From contig OY294068.1 of NCBI GenBank assembly GCA_958510875.1, forward strand, positions 180,017,411-180,081,410: a DNA stretch of 64,000 nucleotides, in the 5' to 3' direction. This DNA comes from Endomychus coccineus (Eukaryota; Arthropoda; Insecta; Coleoptera; Endomychidae). The notes under the pieces were generated by a model that worked only from the letters and a program-made list of their open reading frames with translations, had not been told where the DNA came from and did no database searches. Below are positions 20,900 to 33,300 of the stretch, piece after piece. Within the stretch, counting starts at the first letter, position 1. The number at the start of each line of letters is the position of its first letter. A program made the position numbers and the translations under genes.

Positions 20900-22040
20900 C
20901 AAGGTTTTGACCAGAAGGAATAAGATCACGACATTTGATATATTACACTTAGTTAAGCATAATCAATGAGGCTCCTACTTCTTACAGATATGAAAACATA
21001 TACCTAGCTAAATTTGGCATCAATATTTCTAAAATCACATCCCACATACAATTTGGACTGACAGTCATACAGTAAGATATTGTTCCAATCAGTACTCTTA
21101 GTACTTTAAATAGTATTCATTTCATGCTACCTCAGGTCTACCTCAAGGGTAAAAACTAGGACCACTTCTATTCAATTTATTTATCAATGACATTTCTTGT
21201 TTATTAGTTATTTTCTTCTTTACGCAGAGAACTTAAAACTTTACTCGGCATTAAAGCATTCTTTATGTTGTATCTCACTGCAACATGAATGACTTGGGTG
21301 CATTCAGTATTTGGTGTGTTATAAATCATCTGGAGCTTAGTATTAGTAAGTGCACTGTAATGACTTTCACCATAAAAATTACGCCTGTTATTTACAATTA
21401 CAAACTAGTTGACCCAGCCCTTGCTCGAATCGAATCAAAAGCTTCTAGCGTCTATATAATGCTGGGCTTTATCATCCGGAATTACCGCATATTCAAATAT
21501 AGTGATTCAATAATAATATTATACAATTCATTTGTTCGTTCCAAGCTCGGATATGCCTCAGTTCAATTTATATAAACAAAATAGATCGCGTGATTCGGCG
21601 TTTCTTAAGATGATGGTAATTATCCACCCATTGGATTTTCCCACCAGGTTCTATTAGATAGATTCTCTTGCTTAGACTTATATAAACGTATAGGATATTG
21701 CATTGTATTTTATTCCTGCATAAGTTCATTCATAACCTGGTACACTGTCCTGTAATTTTATCAAGGCTGAATTTACACGTTTCACTTGCTCGTACCCTTT
21801 CCACACAAATATTTTATCTACCACTCTGCAAAACAAACATGTTATTATTTTCCCCAATATTCCAAATGTGTAGATTCTACGAGATAATCGATTTGATTGT
21901 TGACATATGTTCTTGGAACCCTAATGACATTTATAAAACTGTGTATATTAGTTAATTTTAATTCCTACTCTGTAATTATATTATATGTACTCCAAAGGGT
22001 TTCTTCCGTTGAGCTGGTGTAAATAAATGAATAAATAAAT
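20900..22040 (+). pseudogene. Non-LTR retrotransposon reverse transcriptase remnant (jockey-like)
   Basis: Broken plus-strand frames contain a degraded GVPQGS...LGPLLFNLFINDIS, LLYAENLKLYSA (the catalytic ADD has become AEN), INHLELSISKCTVMTFT, a mangled FKMLGFIIRN...LYNSFVRSKLGYAS and the C-terminal SWNPNDIYKTVYIS. The copy ends in a simple (AAATAAATG)n-type tail at 22025-22045, typical of target-primed reverse transcription. Catalysis is lost. Confidence 0.8.
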
Positions 22041-22045
22041 ATAAC

Positions 22046-24479
22046 GCAGTTGAATCCAATCATAAGCATGTAATTTTCCTATATAATCAATACAGTATGC
22101 ATACAATAAAGAACTTATATTTCGTTATCATCAAAGTAATTAACATTTGTTAAAACTTTTCAAACTCTAATCCTAACTTCGTAATCAGAGTTCATTCATA
22201 TACACCACATTCATGATGAGCAGCAATTGCTGTAATTCGTCCATATTTGCAAAGCATTCCTTTCAATCGTTAATCATTAATTAATTAGGGAATGATGAGT
22301 TCAATTGTTCTTGCTCTTGTTTGTCATAACCATTTCTATACCACAAAATGTTACATCTTAGATAAAATGTTTACTGACCTTTCCGTGAAACATGTACAAT
22401 AAAATAATGTCAATAACTTGCTCGATACTGTATTATAAATATAGTTTAGACTAGTTGTGAAATACCAAAAAATAGGATTATTTATTTTCTAATTTGTGGA
22501 ATTATCACGTCACTAAATAATCTAATATTCGACAGCGTACAAAAGATATCAATTGTTCATCGAGAAACAACTGAATAGCTATAGTGACCTGGATCCAGAG
22601 CTTACTGAATTATCAGTTAGTGTTGAATAAAGTACCTATTTATAATCCAGTAGGCAAAATGCCAATAAAAGTAAAATTATTGACCCAAAAAGCAAATTAA
22701 TATTCCTCAAATATTGAATCAACCTTCAAATAGAACTTTTTATATTTCATTTATAACAATATACACTCCAGATAACTCCAAAATCATTACATTGTGACGT
22801 CAAATGCAACTACATTGTAACATTACCAGAAGTGAATGTGTGATGCTGGCTTTCTCACAGAGTCTTAATTTAATTTAAAAACGTCTTCTGATTCTTTCAG
22901 TTTTTTCTGAAGTCTAGGCGAAAATTTATTGAAAATCTTTGGTAATAGTAGTATGTTTTTTCGAAAAAGACTTAAAATTCTAAAATAGTATCAATTCTAG
23001 TGACATTAGTAGGTACTTCGTATCTTTTTTAAAAAGAATCAATCGGTCTATCTGGTGTAGAGGTGCTATTTGAAAAAATTATGTCATTGTGATTTTAAAT
23101 TTGCCACGTTCATGTCACATCTAAACATTTTTTTAAACTTTTATAAATAAGTTTTGAATATAATCGCAATAGAGTAACATTTAATAACTCAAACGCATCT
23201 AAATATCGATGGAGAAACCAAAAATACAAAAAAGTGATTTAAAATTTAAAATAACAAATTTGATATTAACATCTGGTATAACTCCATTGAAAGTATTCTA
23301 GAATTGTAGGTTCTATTCGGAAAAGGATCCACATATATATGAAAATATCATCAAAAGGATGCTTGTTAATTTAATAATCGTAAACGGACGTGTTAATTTG
23401 ATTCTCACCTATCACTGTGTTTCACCTTCGCTTGAAGGACCTACATAGCTATTGAAGGAATTCGGATACAACCTTAATGCACGAAATGGACCACCAAAAT
23501 TATTGCGACCAGACAGACATCAATTTTATAGAGGATCACAAATCTTCACACATGTTAACAGAACCTATGGTCACCACTAAACAGACAGCTTTTGTACAAA
23601 TTCACGATAATTTATTTTCACAGGATGTTACTCTTAACGAGCATAATCGGTATCGATGAACTTAGTTGATTTGCTAGTTTGAATTGGGCGCTACACTTAG
23701 GCTGACGAGACGATATTGAATAAACATTATCTCGATCGATGCCTCGATACTATCAAGTACGTAAATGTTGATATGTCCAAATGCTAACAGAGTAAATTAC
23801 AAAAAAATACAACAAGCTCTGAATATTTTTTGGATGATTTGAAATAAAATCGGGATTGGTTCTATCGTGTTGTTGATAATAATCTTTGTTTGCAGATAAC
23901 TTATTCAAATGAAACATTTGACATTTCCAAGATTACAACGTTCCAGCTTCTAATACGCTCCAACAGCATTGTTCGATTAGAATATAGATCTTGGACTTAC
24001 ATCAAATCAGGGGTCTATGAACGGACACTTTAAATATAAGTGAACAATTGATTTATAAGATTTAGAGTGGTTCAATGAATTAGTAATCACTAAATTTCGA
24101 AGAATGAAATAAAATGTATTAATTATAAGATTTAGAATGATGATGTTGGTTCTTAGGAGCTAAGGCGATAAACTAGTAATATCAAATTGTTCCCATTCAC
24201 TAATATAATCATGGTTATAAATTAAATACAAAATTTCGGCATTTTAAAAATGAACAAACAATAAAAGGTCAATTAGATAATTACAATAGTTTAAACCTAT
24301 GTGTTGCATTAACACCTGTTACGGCAACTGTGATAAGTGGAATTCTGATAAGACTGAAATAATTTTTATTGAGAAATATAGGGATTTATGTAATACTCAC
24401 AGGTGCAATACATCATTATCAATATTAGATTGGGAAAATTAGGAAATATCCATGATGAGATTGATGTGGATTATATATT
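22046..24479. other. Intergenic, no supported gene
   Basis: AT-rich intergenic DNA. A 60-codon plus-strand ORF at 23477-23659 (begins MHEMDHQNYCDQTDINFIED) is unusually polar for chance AT-rich sequence but has no recognised domain, splice context or homolog that I know; it is not called as a gene. Confidence 0.35.
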
Positions 24480-24660
24480 ATATATAAATTCTCGGGAAAT
24501 AAGTTACATTAACACTTATGCTTTATATTTTCTAGTCTTTACGTACGTTTCGGTCTCACGACCATCATCAGAAAACTTATTATGTCTAAATCTGGATTAC
24601 TTAAAACTAATTGTATTACACAAATCGTCCTTATCGCACCAATCTCAATTAAAATAAAAT
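24480..24660 (-). mobile_element. Solo PLE family A terminal repeat
   Basis: The sequence from AATTCTCGGGAAATAAGTTA through the hammerhead to the GTCCTTATCGCAC block matches the outer ~180 bases of the other PLE-A copies. No coding part remains. Confidence 0.75.
24535..24576 (-). ncRNA. Hammerhead ribozyme motif, PLE family A (solo repeat)
   Basis: Minus strand, 42 nt, core identical to the copies at 7960 and 9730. Stem I is GUUUU/AAGAC with one U-G wobble; CUGAUGA, stem II and GAAACGUACGUA are intact. Confidence 0.7.
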
Positions 24661-24704
24661 TTAAATTAGGTATTGTCAGATGCTTCCTGGAGAAGTAAGC
24701 TTGA

Positions 24705-24820
24705 GTCAGGATAGGCTGTCACCTCCAGCAGAAACAAAGTTGGTGCCAAGACTGGTCCCTATGGAACACCAACGTTGATAGCCGTTGTATCGGAGGATAA
24801 TCCGTCAACCACAACTCGAT
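24705..24820 (-). pseudogene. Short reverse transcriptase fragment (same family as 29590-30460)
   Basis: The minus-strand frame reads VVVDGLSSDTTAINVGVP, a stop, and GPVLAPTLFLL. This is RT motif B and its upstream segment, nearly identical to the plus-strand copy at 30026 (VVDGVSSDTMAINAG). Confidence 0.7.
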
Positions 24821-24829
24821 ATTGTTACG

Positions 24830-27489
24830 ATTTGTAAAACTAAATCAGCGGTAAAACACACAGTTAAAACAGTGTTGTTCATATCGCTTATCAGTATGAT
24901 GATTAAAGTAACGGCGCGAACGATCAATTATTTAGAATTCCCATTACCCAAATATTTGAAATTTGCGCTAATAGTTTGCTCACGGAAATATCAAGAATGT
25001 ATCAATTGTGATTCAAAGTAATTTACATTTATACATCTGATGTACTTCTACAAATCACTAGAAAATTAGATAAAAATGAAGGACAATATTACAATGTCTA
25101 CAGTATCTTCGAATCACATTTCAAATACTAATTATTTCACGAGAGTACTAGAAAGGATTATTATTTTTATCATGATGAACCGAGTTTTCAGAACCGTTGA
25201 ATTATTACAATTACTTATCCATAGCTATAACGGAGTTAACTCTAATACGAAACGAAAGTACTTTCTTTCACTCATAATTCGTTATCACCTCTACAGGATA
25301 GTATTTGCGATGTAACTGAATGTAGTCGTATTCTTCGAATGGAATTTCCCATGTAACAGTAATTTTTATTTTGTTTGGTACTATCAAAAGTAAACGTTTT
25401 ATCAGAAGGGCCTTATAATAATTTTAAATGAGCAAGCGGACAACACAAGCAAATAATTTTTTCCCTGATTCATACAAAACGGAAAATAATTTTTCTAAAA
25501 TCTAAATAATGCTTACAACAGAAATATTTACTAAGAAAAAACATATATTATTTAAAGAAATGAATTATATTTTGAACGTAGAATAATAAGAAGAACCCTT
25601 TCTAAATATCAAAACGTCTGAAATCAGAGGAGTGCAATTGTTTAATTCCTGTCATTTGATACATATTTAAATTGAATTTTGTTTGGAAAGTAATACCTGT
25701 AAAGCTTCGTGAGGAATTTTCATAGAGGTTTATTATCGGAAATGCAAATATACGTCAAACCATAAATTAAAAGTTTTATTTTGTAAAATTTGATCGATTC
25801 TAAGGAGTTGTAAAACATACAAATATTTCCTTCGGGATGCAATTCTTTTAAAATAGGATCTCACTGCAGATTAAGTCAAGTTGGTGTATTTATTTATCTC
25901 CTTCGAAAATGTACTGTTTGGATTTTTCATCAGATATTTTTAGCGTTTGCATGATTCGGAAATGATCGAGCTTTTTATTAAATAAATGTTAAGAAAATAA
26001 ATTCAATTTCATTCGAAACGCAATTAAGCTTAGCATCATGCTATCACGTGATGAACATAATATCCGTTTTTTCCTCATAACACAGTATTAGATACATTGA
26101 GATGTGTCATCATATTTAGGGTGAATGCGAAATCAAAATCAAATTGTGATCAGCCAAATTTTTAAAATTCCTAAAAAAAGAGAATAAATCTTAATGGCCC
26201 AAACTAGATGACTTTCCCTGAGTCAGTGGCGAAGCGAAGGGGTATATAAGTTATAAGAAGTTCAAATGTATTAATTTTGCTGCTTCCAACAACTATAAAG
26301 ACAGTTTGTAATTCATACTTAGCGATCCGGTAGTTGAAGAAAGACAAATGATCCTCACATATGCCCAAAATCAAATAAAATTTTTAAATAAAAATGAAAA
26401 TAACATGATACTTAAAAAAACTATGGTAGATACTTTTATTTGATGAGATCCGTATTAAGCCATTTATGGATTATAAAGCCACTATTTTTGTTTATGATTG
26501 TTAATGTTATTTCAAAATTCAGGTTCTCCAGAATTGTTCCGTATCAAAAATAAATCATGAATTATTGTTTATGCTTCAAAATTATTTTGAAATTGGAGCA
26601 AATTGGAAAAATATCATGTATTATGAGTGATTCAACTGCAAAGTCATGAACAATTTTTCTGAACATAACAAGTTAAGTATCGTGTATCTTCATCCAGTTG
26701 ATAATTAAAGACGTTTATTTTATCTATTCGATTCTCATTCTAAAATGTATAAGGAATAATTGGCCAAATTCAAAACCCAATCAAATTATGCAGTATCCCA
26801 AGGTTGACTCGAAATACGAGAACATTTTATGCTTTTAAAAAATGCATGAACTAGAACATGATAAAGTGAATTGGTTAGTTACATCGAAGTCTAGTTCGGT
26901 TTCAAATAAATTAACACAATAAATTGACACAAACTGTATGGTCTCACACACAGTTCCCGGAATTTAAAATATTCAGTCAGCTTAATTCATATTATATATT
27001 GTTAGGAAATTTTCGAATAAATCCGATTAGAAGACACGTTGTTTACATTAAAAAAAGCAAATGGGGAGCAACTAAGGACTCAGTTCACGTCTGTCATTCC
27101 TGTTTGAACAGAAAAGGTCGATTTATAAACTTGAAGTTGAAATTGCTGTTGTCGTCACCGGTCAAACTTAAAATATATAAAATGTTTGGGAAACGTCGTA
27201 TCTTTCTTCTCCGGACATTCTACATGTTGTCTTTATTGCCATACTCTCTACTATTATAGATAGATCATTTTATTCATGTTATGTACATAATATGTTTTCA
27301 CTCGTCATCACAAAATCACAATATCAAATTTGATAACAGTAGTATTATAAACTGTAAAATTTAAAAACTTATTTTTAGAAGAATATTTCGGTAATTATTT
27401 CAATGGTAATTCTCTAATGGGTTCGGGCAATTTATTAAGATATTGAAAAGCTACAAATTTTTGGATCATTTTAAGAAAATCTGTACAAA
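24830..27489. other. Intergenic, no supported gene
   Basis: AT-rich; short ORFs here (24785-25021, 25076-25315, 26924-27259) have no recognisable domain and no splice context. Confidence 0.35.
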
Positions 27490-28155
27490 TTACTAGTATT
27501 GTAATCATGAAAATCCTCACTCAAGGAGTACATATCTCTGCAATTATGTGCATACTTAAGAAATTTATACATTACAGATTTGAGAATGTTAATATACCTA
27601 AATCCCTTAAATACTTTTCTACAGCAGTCCCTATAACCATTACTCGCAACAATTCTTATCGCTCTCCTTTGTTAACTGAAAATCTCATTTTGTTTAGAAC
27701 AATTACCCCAAACTAAAATAGCGTAGCGCCAACTGGCTTTCAATCCAAAAAAAATTGCAGTCTTCATCACACAAGGAGATAGCGACTGAGATACTGTTCT
27801 CAAAACAAAAATACCCCCACTCAATTTTGTCATAAGTTGTTCCTCCACATGATCCTTTCCAGAATTTGACGCTGTTATATCATCAGAAAATAGTATAGTG
27901 TGCGTGAATGTATTCCGGCAGGTCATTAACAAAAATTAAAAATAATAAAGGTCCCAATATGGATCCTGGGGGCACACCAATCTTAAGTAATTTCTTTTCA
28001 GAGCATCTACCATCCATACACACTGCTTGATGATGATCTGTTAAAAACAACTTAATAATATTGACACTAACAATATCAAATTTTTAATATCTCAAGTTTT
28101 TCGAGAAAAGTATAGCATGGACAACACAGTCAAATGCCTTTATTAGGTTTATAAA
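27490..28155 (-). pseudogene. Non-LTR retrotransposon reverse transcriptase remnant (CR1/jockey-like)
   Basis: Several minus-strand frames together read IKAFDCVVHAILFSK (motif A), KLLKIGVPPGSILGPLLFLIF (motif B region, split over one frame), IFSDDITASN (catalytic DD), YAILVWGNCSKQNEIF, and further on QKRAIRIVASNGYRDCC. Frameshifts and internal deletions separate them. It is a different, older family member than the copy at 2861-3815. Confidence 0.75.
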
Positions 28156-28189
28156 TAGTGATAGCGAATGTAGACACTATGAAAAGGTT

Positions 28190-28500
28190 TAGGATCACTT
28201 CTATAGTGGCAGTTGGTCACGTTCTCATTGCACCTGTTATGCATATACCAGGCTACTCTTTGGATTTTCGACAGATTCATTATGGTACTATCCAGACCAG
28301 ACCCGCTGCCCCAAACAGCTGCCCCATGTGACGATCGATCTCACTTTTGTCATGAAAGCGGGGTACCTGAGTTATACGTCCAGTTTGCAAACCGTTTTGT
28401 GGCATTGGTTACGTCTTTTTTATGCTTATACCAGGAGAGTGTAAGCCCCTGTCTTGTGTGTATAAATGACTTCATAACAATGTGAACAATGTTCTGACGA
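28190..28500 (-). pseudogene. Possible RT thumb-region fragment of another non-LTR element
   Basis: The minus-strand translation contains LSWYKHKKDVTNATKRFANW, GAAVWGSGSGLDSTIMNLSK and IQRVAW, resembling the region after the catalytic domain of jockey/R1-group RTs. It has two stops, and no catalytic motif is present. Confidence 0.4.
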
Positions 28501-28509
28501 GACCCAACA

Positions 28510-29589
28510 ACATCAATCCCAAAGCATCAAGGGACCATCAGACGTGCATTATTGGAATGGAGCTATATTTATTGGAAAGCTTTCTGGAAATATTTGCCTC
28601 ACATATCTCATACCTACTTAACTGCTAAATGTACTTTTTATCAATAGCAATTAAATCTGGGTCCTTCCAATCAAGAAAATGAATCCTAAAGTAACTTAAT
28701 TTGGATCATTCTTTATAAAGCACCACATTCCCATAAAAATTAAAATCCAAAAAGGGGCTCATAAAAATGGTAAATAGATACTAATAAATTTCCCAATCAA
28801 TAAAGATTTGCATTTAGTGTGAATTTATCATTGAACAGCGTTTGTATTCTCGATAACCGGTTGAAGATTACTATTACGTATTATTCCATGTACTACGACC
28901 TTAAGTTTAAATGTTTCTATTATTCTTCAGTGAATAAGTTCACAGCATATTAGTGTTATAATTTAGTTGTATTCGATCAATAATTAAATTTTCATCTTCA
29001 ATCTTACTTTTGCACTATGTTTGGGAAGCAAATAATCATCCAAGAATGATTTATGATTGTTATCTCGTGATAAATCTTAACAGAAGCTATTACAACTAGT
29101 AGGTACTTATATAAAATTCATACTCATATTTGTTTTTAGCCGTTTAATATCCTACGTCACATTGTAATAATTATAAAATACGGTTAGGTTGCTTAAAATT
29201 ACCTTGGGGGCAATCAACGCCCATTAATTATATTCAAGGTAATCCTGAATTTTAACTAACAAATCGTTCATTAGTGAACATATGTACGCGATGGCGGAAG
29301 AATAGAATATAAACAAATTTCGGTTGAAATATTATGCAAATAGTTGTATCCTGCTGATCCAACTTGTAGTTGATTTGGGCAAACATATTTTCATGTCCTA
29401 GCAATAATAGGGGAAATTAAAAGGCACTTAAAATGAAACAATCGCAAGCATTTTAAATAGAATAGAATCAGCCATTACGTAATGAAAATCCATTCCAAAC
29501 TTAAATTAAACAAGTTCTTCAAACAAATATTACAAAGTACTAACTTACTACAAAAGTGCTACCTGTCGTTCTCAAGGAATGTGCGCCTG
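28510..29589. other. Intergenic, nothing recognised
   Basis: No coding block, repeat or TIR could be supported. Confidence 0.35.
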
Positions 29590-30460
29590 AATTAACCAGT
29601 ATTTTCTGCAGGTTGTTTACCCTTTCATACAAACTTGGTATCTTTCCTTCTAGCTGGAAGACTGCTAGAGTCCAACTAATTCCAAAAAGAAGGAAAAAAG
29701 ATCCTTCCTAACAATTATAGACCCAGTGCACTACTATCTGTAAACTCGAAAGTGATCAACATCAAGCTCATCCAATACCTAGAGAACTCAAAAATCGTGA
29801 ATGACCAGCAATATGGCTTTCTCCAGCAGCGATCAACAGGAGACTTGCTTACCTACGTAACAAATGTATGGTAGAAATGTTTTGAAAAACATGGGGAATC
29901 TCTAGCTGTAGCATTGGATATCTCCAAAGGTTTTGACCGAGTATGGCACCAAAGGCTTCTTGGGAAACTTCACTCATATACTTTGACGCTTACTATCGAT
30001 TTTTCTCTCAGATAGATCACTCCATGTGGTGGTTGACGGAGTATCCTCCGATACAATGGCTATCAACGCTGGTGATCCATTGGGATCTGTCTTGGCATCA
30101 ACTTTGTTTCTACTCCAATACAACGATCTGCTGACTGTGACCACCTGTCCCGTCCACAGCTTTGAGATGATGGCTCACTTCATACCGCTTTCTCATCTAG
30201 AGCCCCTATACCATCCAATGAAGACAGATACTGGTCGACATCATTAATGCAGATAAGGCAATGATTTCAAAATGGGGATCTGCTAATCTTGTAGAGTTCA
30301 ATGCAACCAAAAGTCAAGCTTTCGTCTTCTCGAGGAAAGCGGATCCCACAATCCCTAAAATAATGATGTCAGGTGCAACTATTCTTATGAAGTCTTCCAT
30401 ATCCATCCTCGGGATCACCACCAACAGCACCCTTTTATGGGATGATCATGTGAGGTCCAT
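29590..30460 (+). pseudogene. Non-LTR retrotransposon reverse transcriptase remnant (jockey-like)
   Basis: Plus-strand frames read LGIFPSSWKTARVQLIPKR, NNYRPSALLSVNSKVI, NDQQYGFLQQRSTGDLL, LAVALDISKGFDRVWHQRLL (motif A), VVDGVSSDTMAINAGDPLG (motif B, PQ changed to PL) and ISKWGSANLVEFNATKSQAF. The ADD box is lost (FEMMAH). Several frameshifts separate them. The same family is found at 24705 and 35310. Confidence 0.85.
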
Positions 30461-30669
30461 TTTTTGGTATTAAAACTTTAATTCGAACATTATAGGTTTC
30501 CCTCTCGTGTAGTCAAGGTATAAAAAAACGTAACTTAGGATAGTTATTTTTGTTATTTTACCTAATCGCGTTTAACCCATTGATTAAACGATGAACTCGT
30601 GTCAAACGAAAAAAAAACTAATAATACAAATGTAACAATGAAAAAGTATTAAGTATTTGTTGATCTTTC

Positions 30670-31270
30670 AATAGGTTATCGGACTTGTTATATTTATTGA
30701 TTTCTAGGGATTCCAGCGAATTTAATTTATTGCTTTTATTATGTGTAAAATCTTGAAATTATCATTAAAGTATGAAAAAAATCGATGGTAGAAGCCGTTA
30801 CTTTATGATTATTTATCATTATGATTAAATGAAAGAACAATTACTTTGTTTTTATACCACTTCTAATAATAATATGGAAACGTTATTATAGTTTCAACAC
30901 AGAAGTAGTTTTGTATCTTTTTGTTTGATAATGACACTTCGTTACTGTAGTAACGTTCTCATTTTATTATTGGAAGTGGTGTAAAAACAAACTAATATTT
31001 CTTTCATTTAATCCTTAATGTTATGGTTTTCCATGAATAAATGTTACGCATAAGTTGAATCTGATTTATTATTAATAAAACTACGCTTTTCTTTAGTCCG
31101 TTTTTTGAAAATCCTTCTTGAATAGGCGTAGGTTCAATAATAATTAATCGGATTTAATTATGGAAACCCATGCTTTAATGACAATTTCAAGATTTTACAC
31201 ATTCGGAATAAAAGTAATAAATTAAATTTGCTGGAATCCTTAGAAATTAATAAATATAAGAAGTCTGATA
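30670..31270. mobile_element. Degenerate fold-back element (~600 bp)
   Basis: AAATTTAATTTATTGCTTTTAT and neighbours at 30677-30790 are mirrored at 31145-31262. An inner pair (TTTTATACCACTTCTAATAA and TTATTGGAAGTGGTGTAAAA) is also mirrored at 30860 and 30975. Arms are ~85% alike by eye and non-coding. Confidence 0.65.
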
Positions 31271-32079
31271 TTCTATTGAACAATCAACGAATATTTAATA
31301 ATTCTTCCTTGTTAAATCTATGTAATTAATCCTAAGATTATCATTAAACTTATATATTACGTAGCTCTTTTGTAAGTAAGTTAGCACGTTGTAATATTTG
31401 TTAGCGGAACTATAGTTATATTGAACTAGGGAACATTGAACTTTTGACAGTTATTTTATTTAAGTAATTTAAAAGTGGGTCTATATTTAGGATAAAAGGT
31501 AATAGTTCTTACTCTATAAAGGGGAGTGCGATATCCTAATTTCTAGAAACTAGAAAGTATGCTCTAAAACATTATAACCGTCTTTCTGTCTACAAGACGG
31601 AACTGGAATAATTCACCAAGAACAGAAATAGATCTCGCTCAATCAGAAATAAATAAAATGTGTACACAATCGTTGAATAGGTAGCGACTTCAGGGCGGAA
31701 ACCTTCCAGATAAATTGGAAAAATAAGAGTTAGTGAATTCGCTGATTCTATCGATTTTATATTATGTTTGGTGAATAGAATGCAGTAAATGATTAATTCA
31801 TTAAGAGCCTTACTTTCATTGAAGAAGGTAGTATGATGGAAACGTTCAAAAACTTATTTTATATTTCAGTGTTGGCGTTTAATTCTCACTGATTATGTTT
31901 CCATATAGTAGGTTCATTGAAGAATGAATTGTCATAGTCATGAGATCATCCTGTGGTTTTACGATTGTCACGAGTACAACCTCATTTTCCTATGTTTGCA
32001 ACTAGCATGGTCAGCTATTTCATGAACTTTGGATGGTTTTGGTGTTTACTTGTTGTTAATTCATATCTAAAGTTTTAAT
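31271..32079. other. Intergenic, nothing recognised
   Basis: AT-rich DNA without coding blocks or recognisable repeats. Confidence 0.35.
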
Positions 32080-33300
32080 AAAAAATACACTTGTAATAAA
32101 TTTTCGTAAACTTCGTTTTTATTAAACAAAACGTGACTAGTTTCACCACACGGTGCCTTTATCAAAAAATGGTTTTGAAAACTATGGTTTATTCCTTAAA
32201 TATTTAAATTAAGATTAAGAAGGAGAAGGGGGATGAGTGAGGTACGTGTACAGTAGGATAAGATTTACTTACAAATAAATTTAATAATGGGAAATTGGTA
32301 AAGTATTTCTGATCATTTAAAAGGTTTCCAGTATTTTTAAACTTTTCAGTTTAATACTTTACTTTCAACTGCCTTATGGAGAATCTCAAAATCGTCTTTG
32401 AAATGATGATCAGTTTTTTTAATATGGCTTACAACTTTTGAATCTCCTTTGTTCAAATTAAAATGTTCTTTAATTCTACTTTTGAAAGATCTTCCTGTCT
32501 GACCTGTATAGAATTTATCACAATCTTCACACTCTACCTTGTCCTGATTCTTGATCTTTTTTATTCTTATCTTTGTTCTTTTTAATATATTTGTCTATCG
32601 TATTGTTTGTTCTAAAAGATGTGGTAACATTGAGTTTTTTAAGTAATGCATACATTATCAGAAAGTTGTCCGATATACATTATTGATCTATAATTATGAG
32701 TCTCAACTGTACTAGAGTAAACTAACTACATTGCTTCATTATAATTTTTTTTCTTAAGTAAATCAATCACATTTTTTTCGTGATAGCCGTTATTAGTTGC
32801 TATCTGTTTTATAATTGAAAATTCTATATGATAATTTAATTCTAACATGGCGATAGTAACAAGTCTATGTATCATGCTTTGAAGAGTAGCCAGTTTATGT
32901 TATATGGGGTGGTTTGAAATTGGATAATAATGTCCGTATGTGAAGGCTTATGATATATTGGAAAGGAATGTTTACTATTCAATTTAGTTATGGTTAAGTC
33001 CAAAAAGTTAATAGTTTGATTGACTAATTGTCTTTGTGTTCCATTGAAGCATGTTAATATATCGTCAAAATATCGATGCCAATAAATGAATCTTTTTATA
33101 ATAGGGTGTTTGTAGATTTCCAATTGTAATTCATTCATAAATATTTCGGGCATATAAGGACATAATGTTCCCATTGCTAATCCTTCTTGAGTAGTATACA
33201 CATTGTTATTGAATTGAAAATAATTCTGAAAAAGACATAATTCGAGAGTGCGTAATATTTCTTGTATTATAACAATATTTGTACGGTTGAAAATTTTTAG
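32080..33300 (-). mobile_element. Penelope-like element family C remnant
   Basis: On the minus strand the element runs from an RT fragment (32872-33201) through a GIY-YIG remnant (about 32400-32600, QDKVECEDCDKFYTGQTGRS over two frames) to a terminal region with GGTGAAACTAGTCACGTTTT near 32130. The last resembles PLE hammerhead termini, but its core is too altered to call. Boundaries are approximate; no target duplication was found. Confidence 0.7.
32872..33201 (-). pseudogene. PLE family C reverse transcriptase fragment
   Basis: The 109-codon frame holds RT motif B (QEGLAMGTLCPYMPEIFMNE), the catalytic box as YFDD (YWHRYFDDILTCFNG) and the following INFLDLTITKLNSKHSFPIY. Residues between FNGTQRQL and INFLDL, about 35 in relatives, are deleted in frame, and the N-terminal half is missing. 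Confidence 0.8.

Noticed and set aside
23477..23659. Possible small gene on the plus strand
   Set aside because: No homology, no splice or promoter context and only 60 codons; kept as a note only.
32105..32160. Hammerhead ribozyme in PLE family C
   Set aside because: GGTGAAACTAGTC fits the 3' half of a hammerhead, but the core reads UUGAUAA, stem I does not form and stem II is ambiguous.
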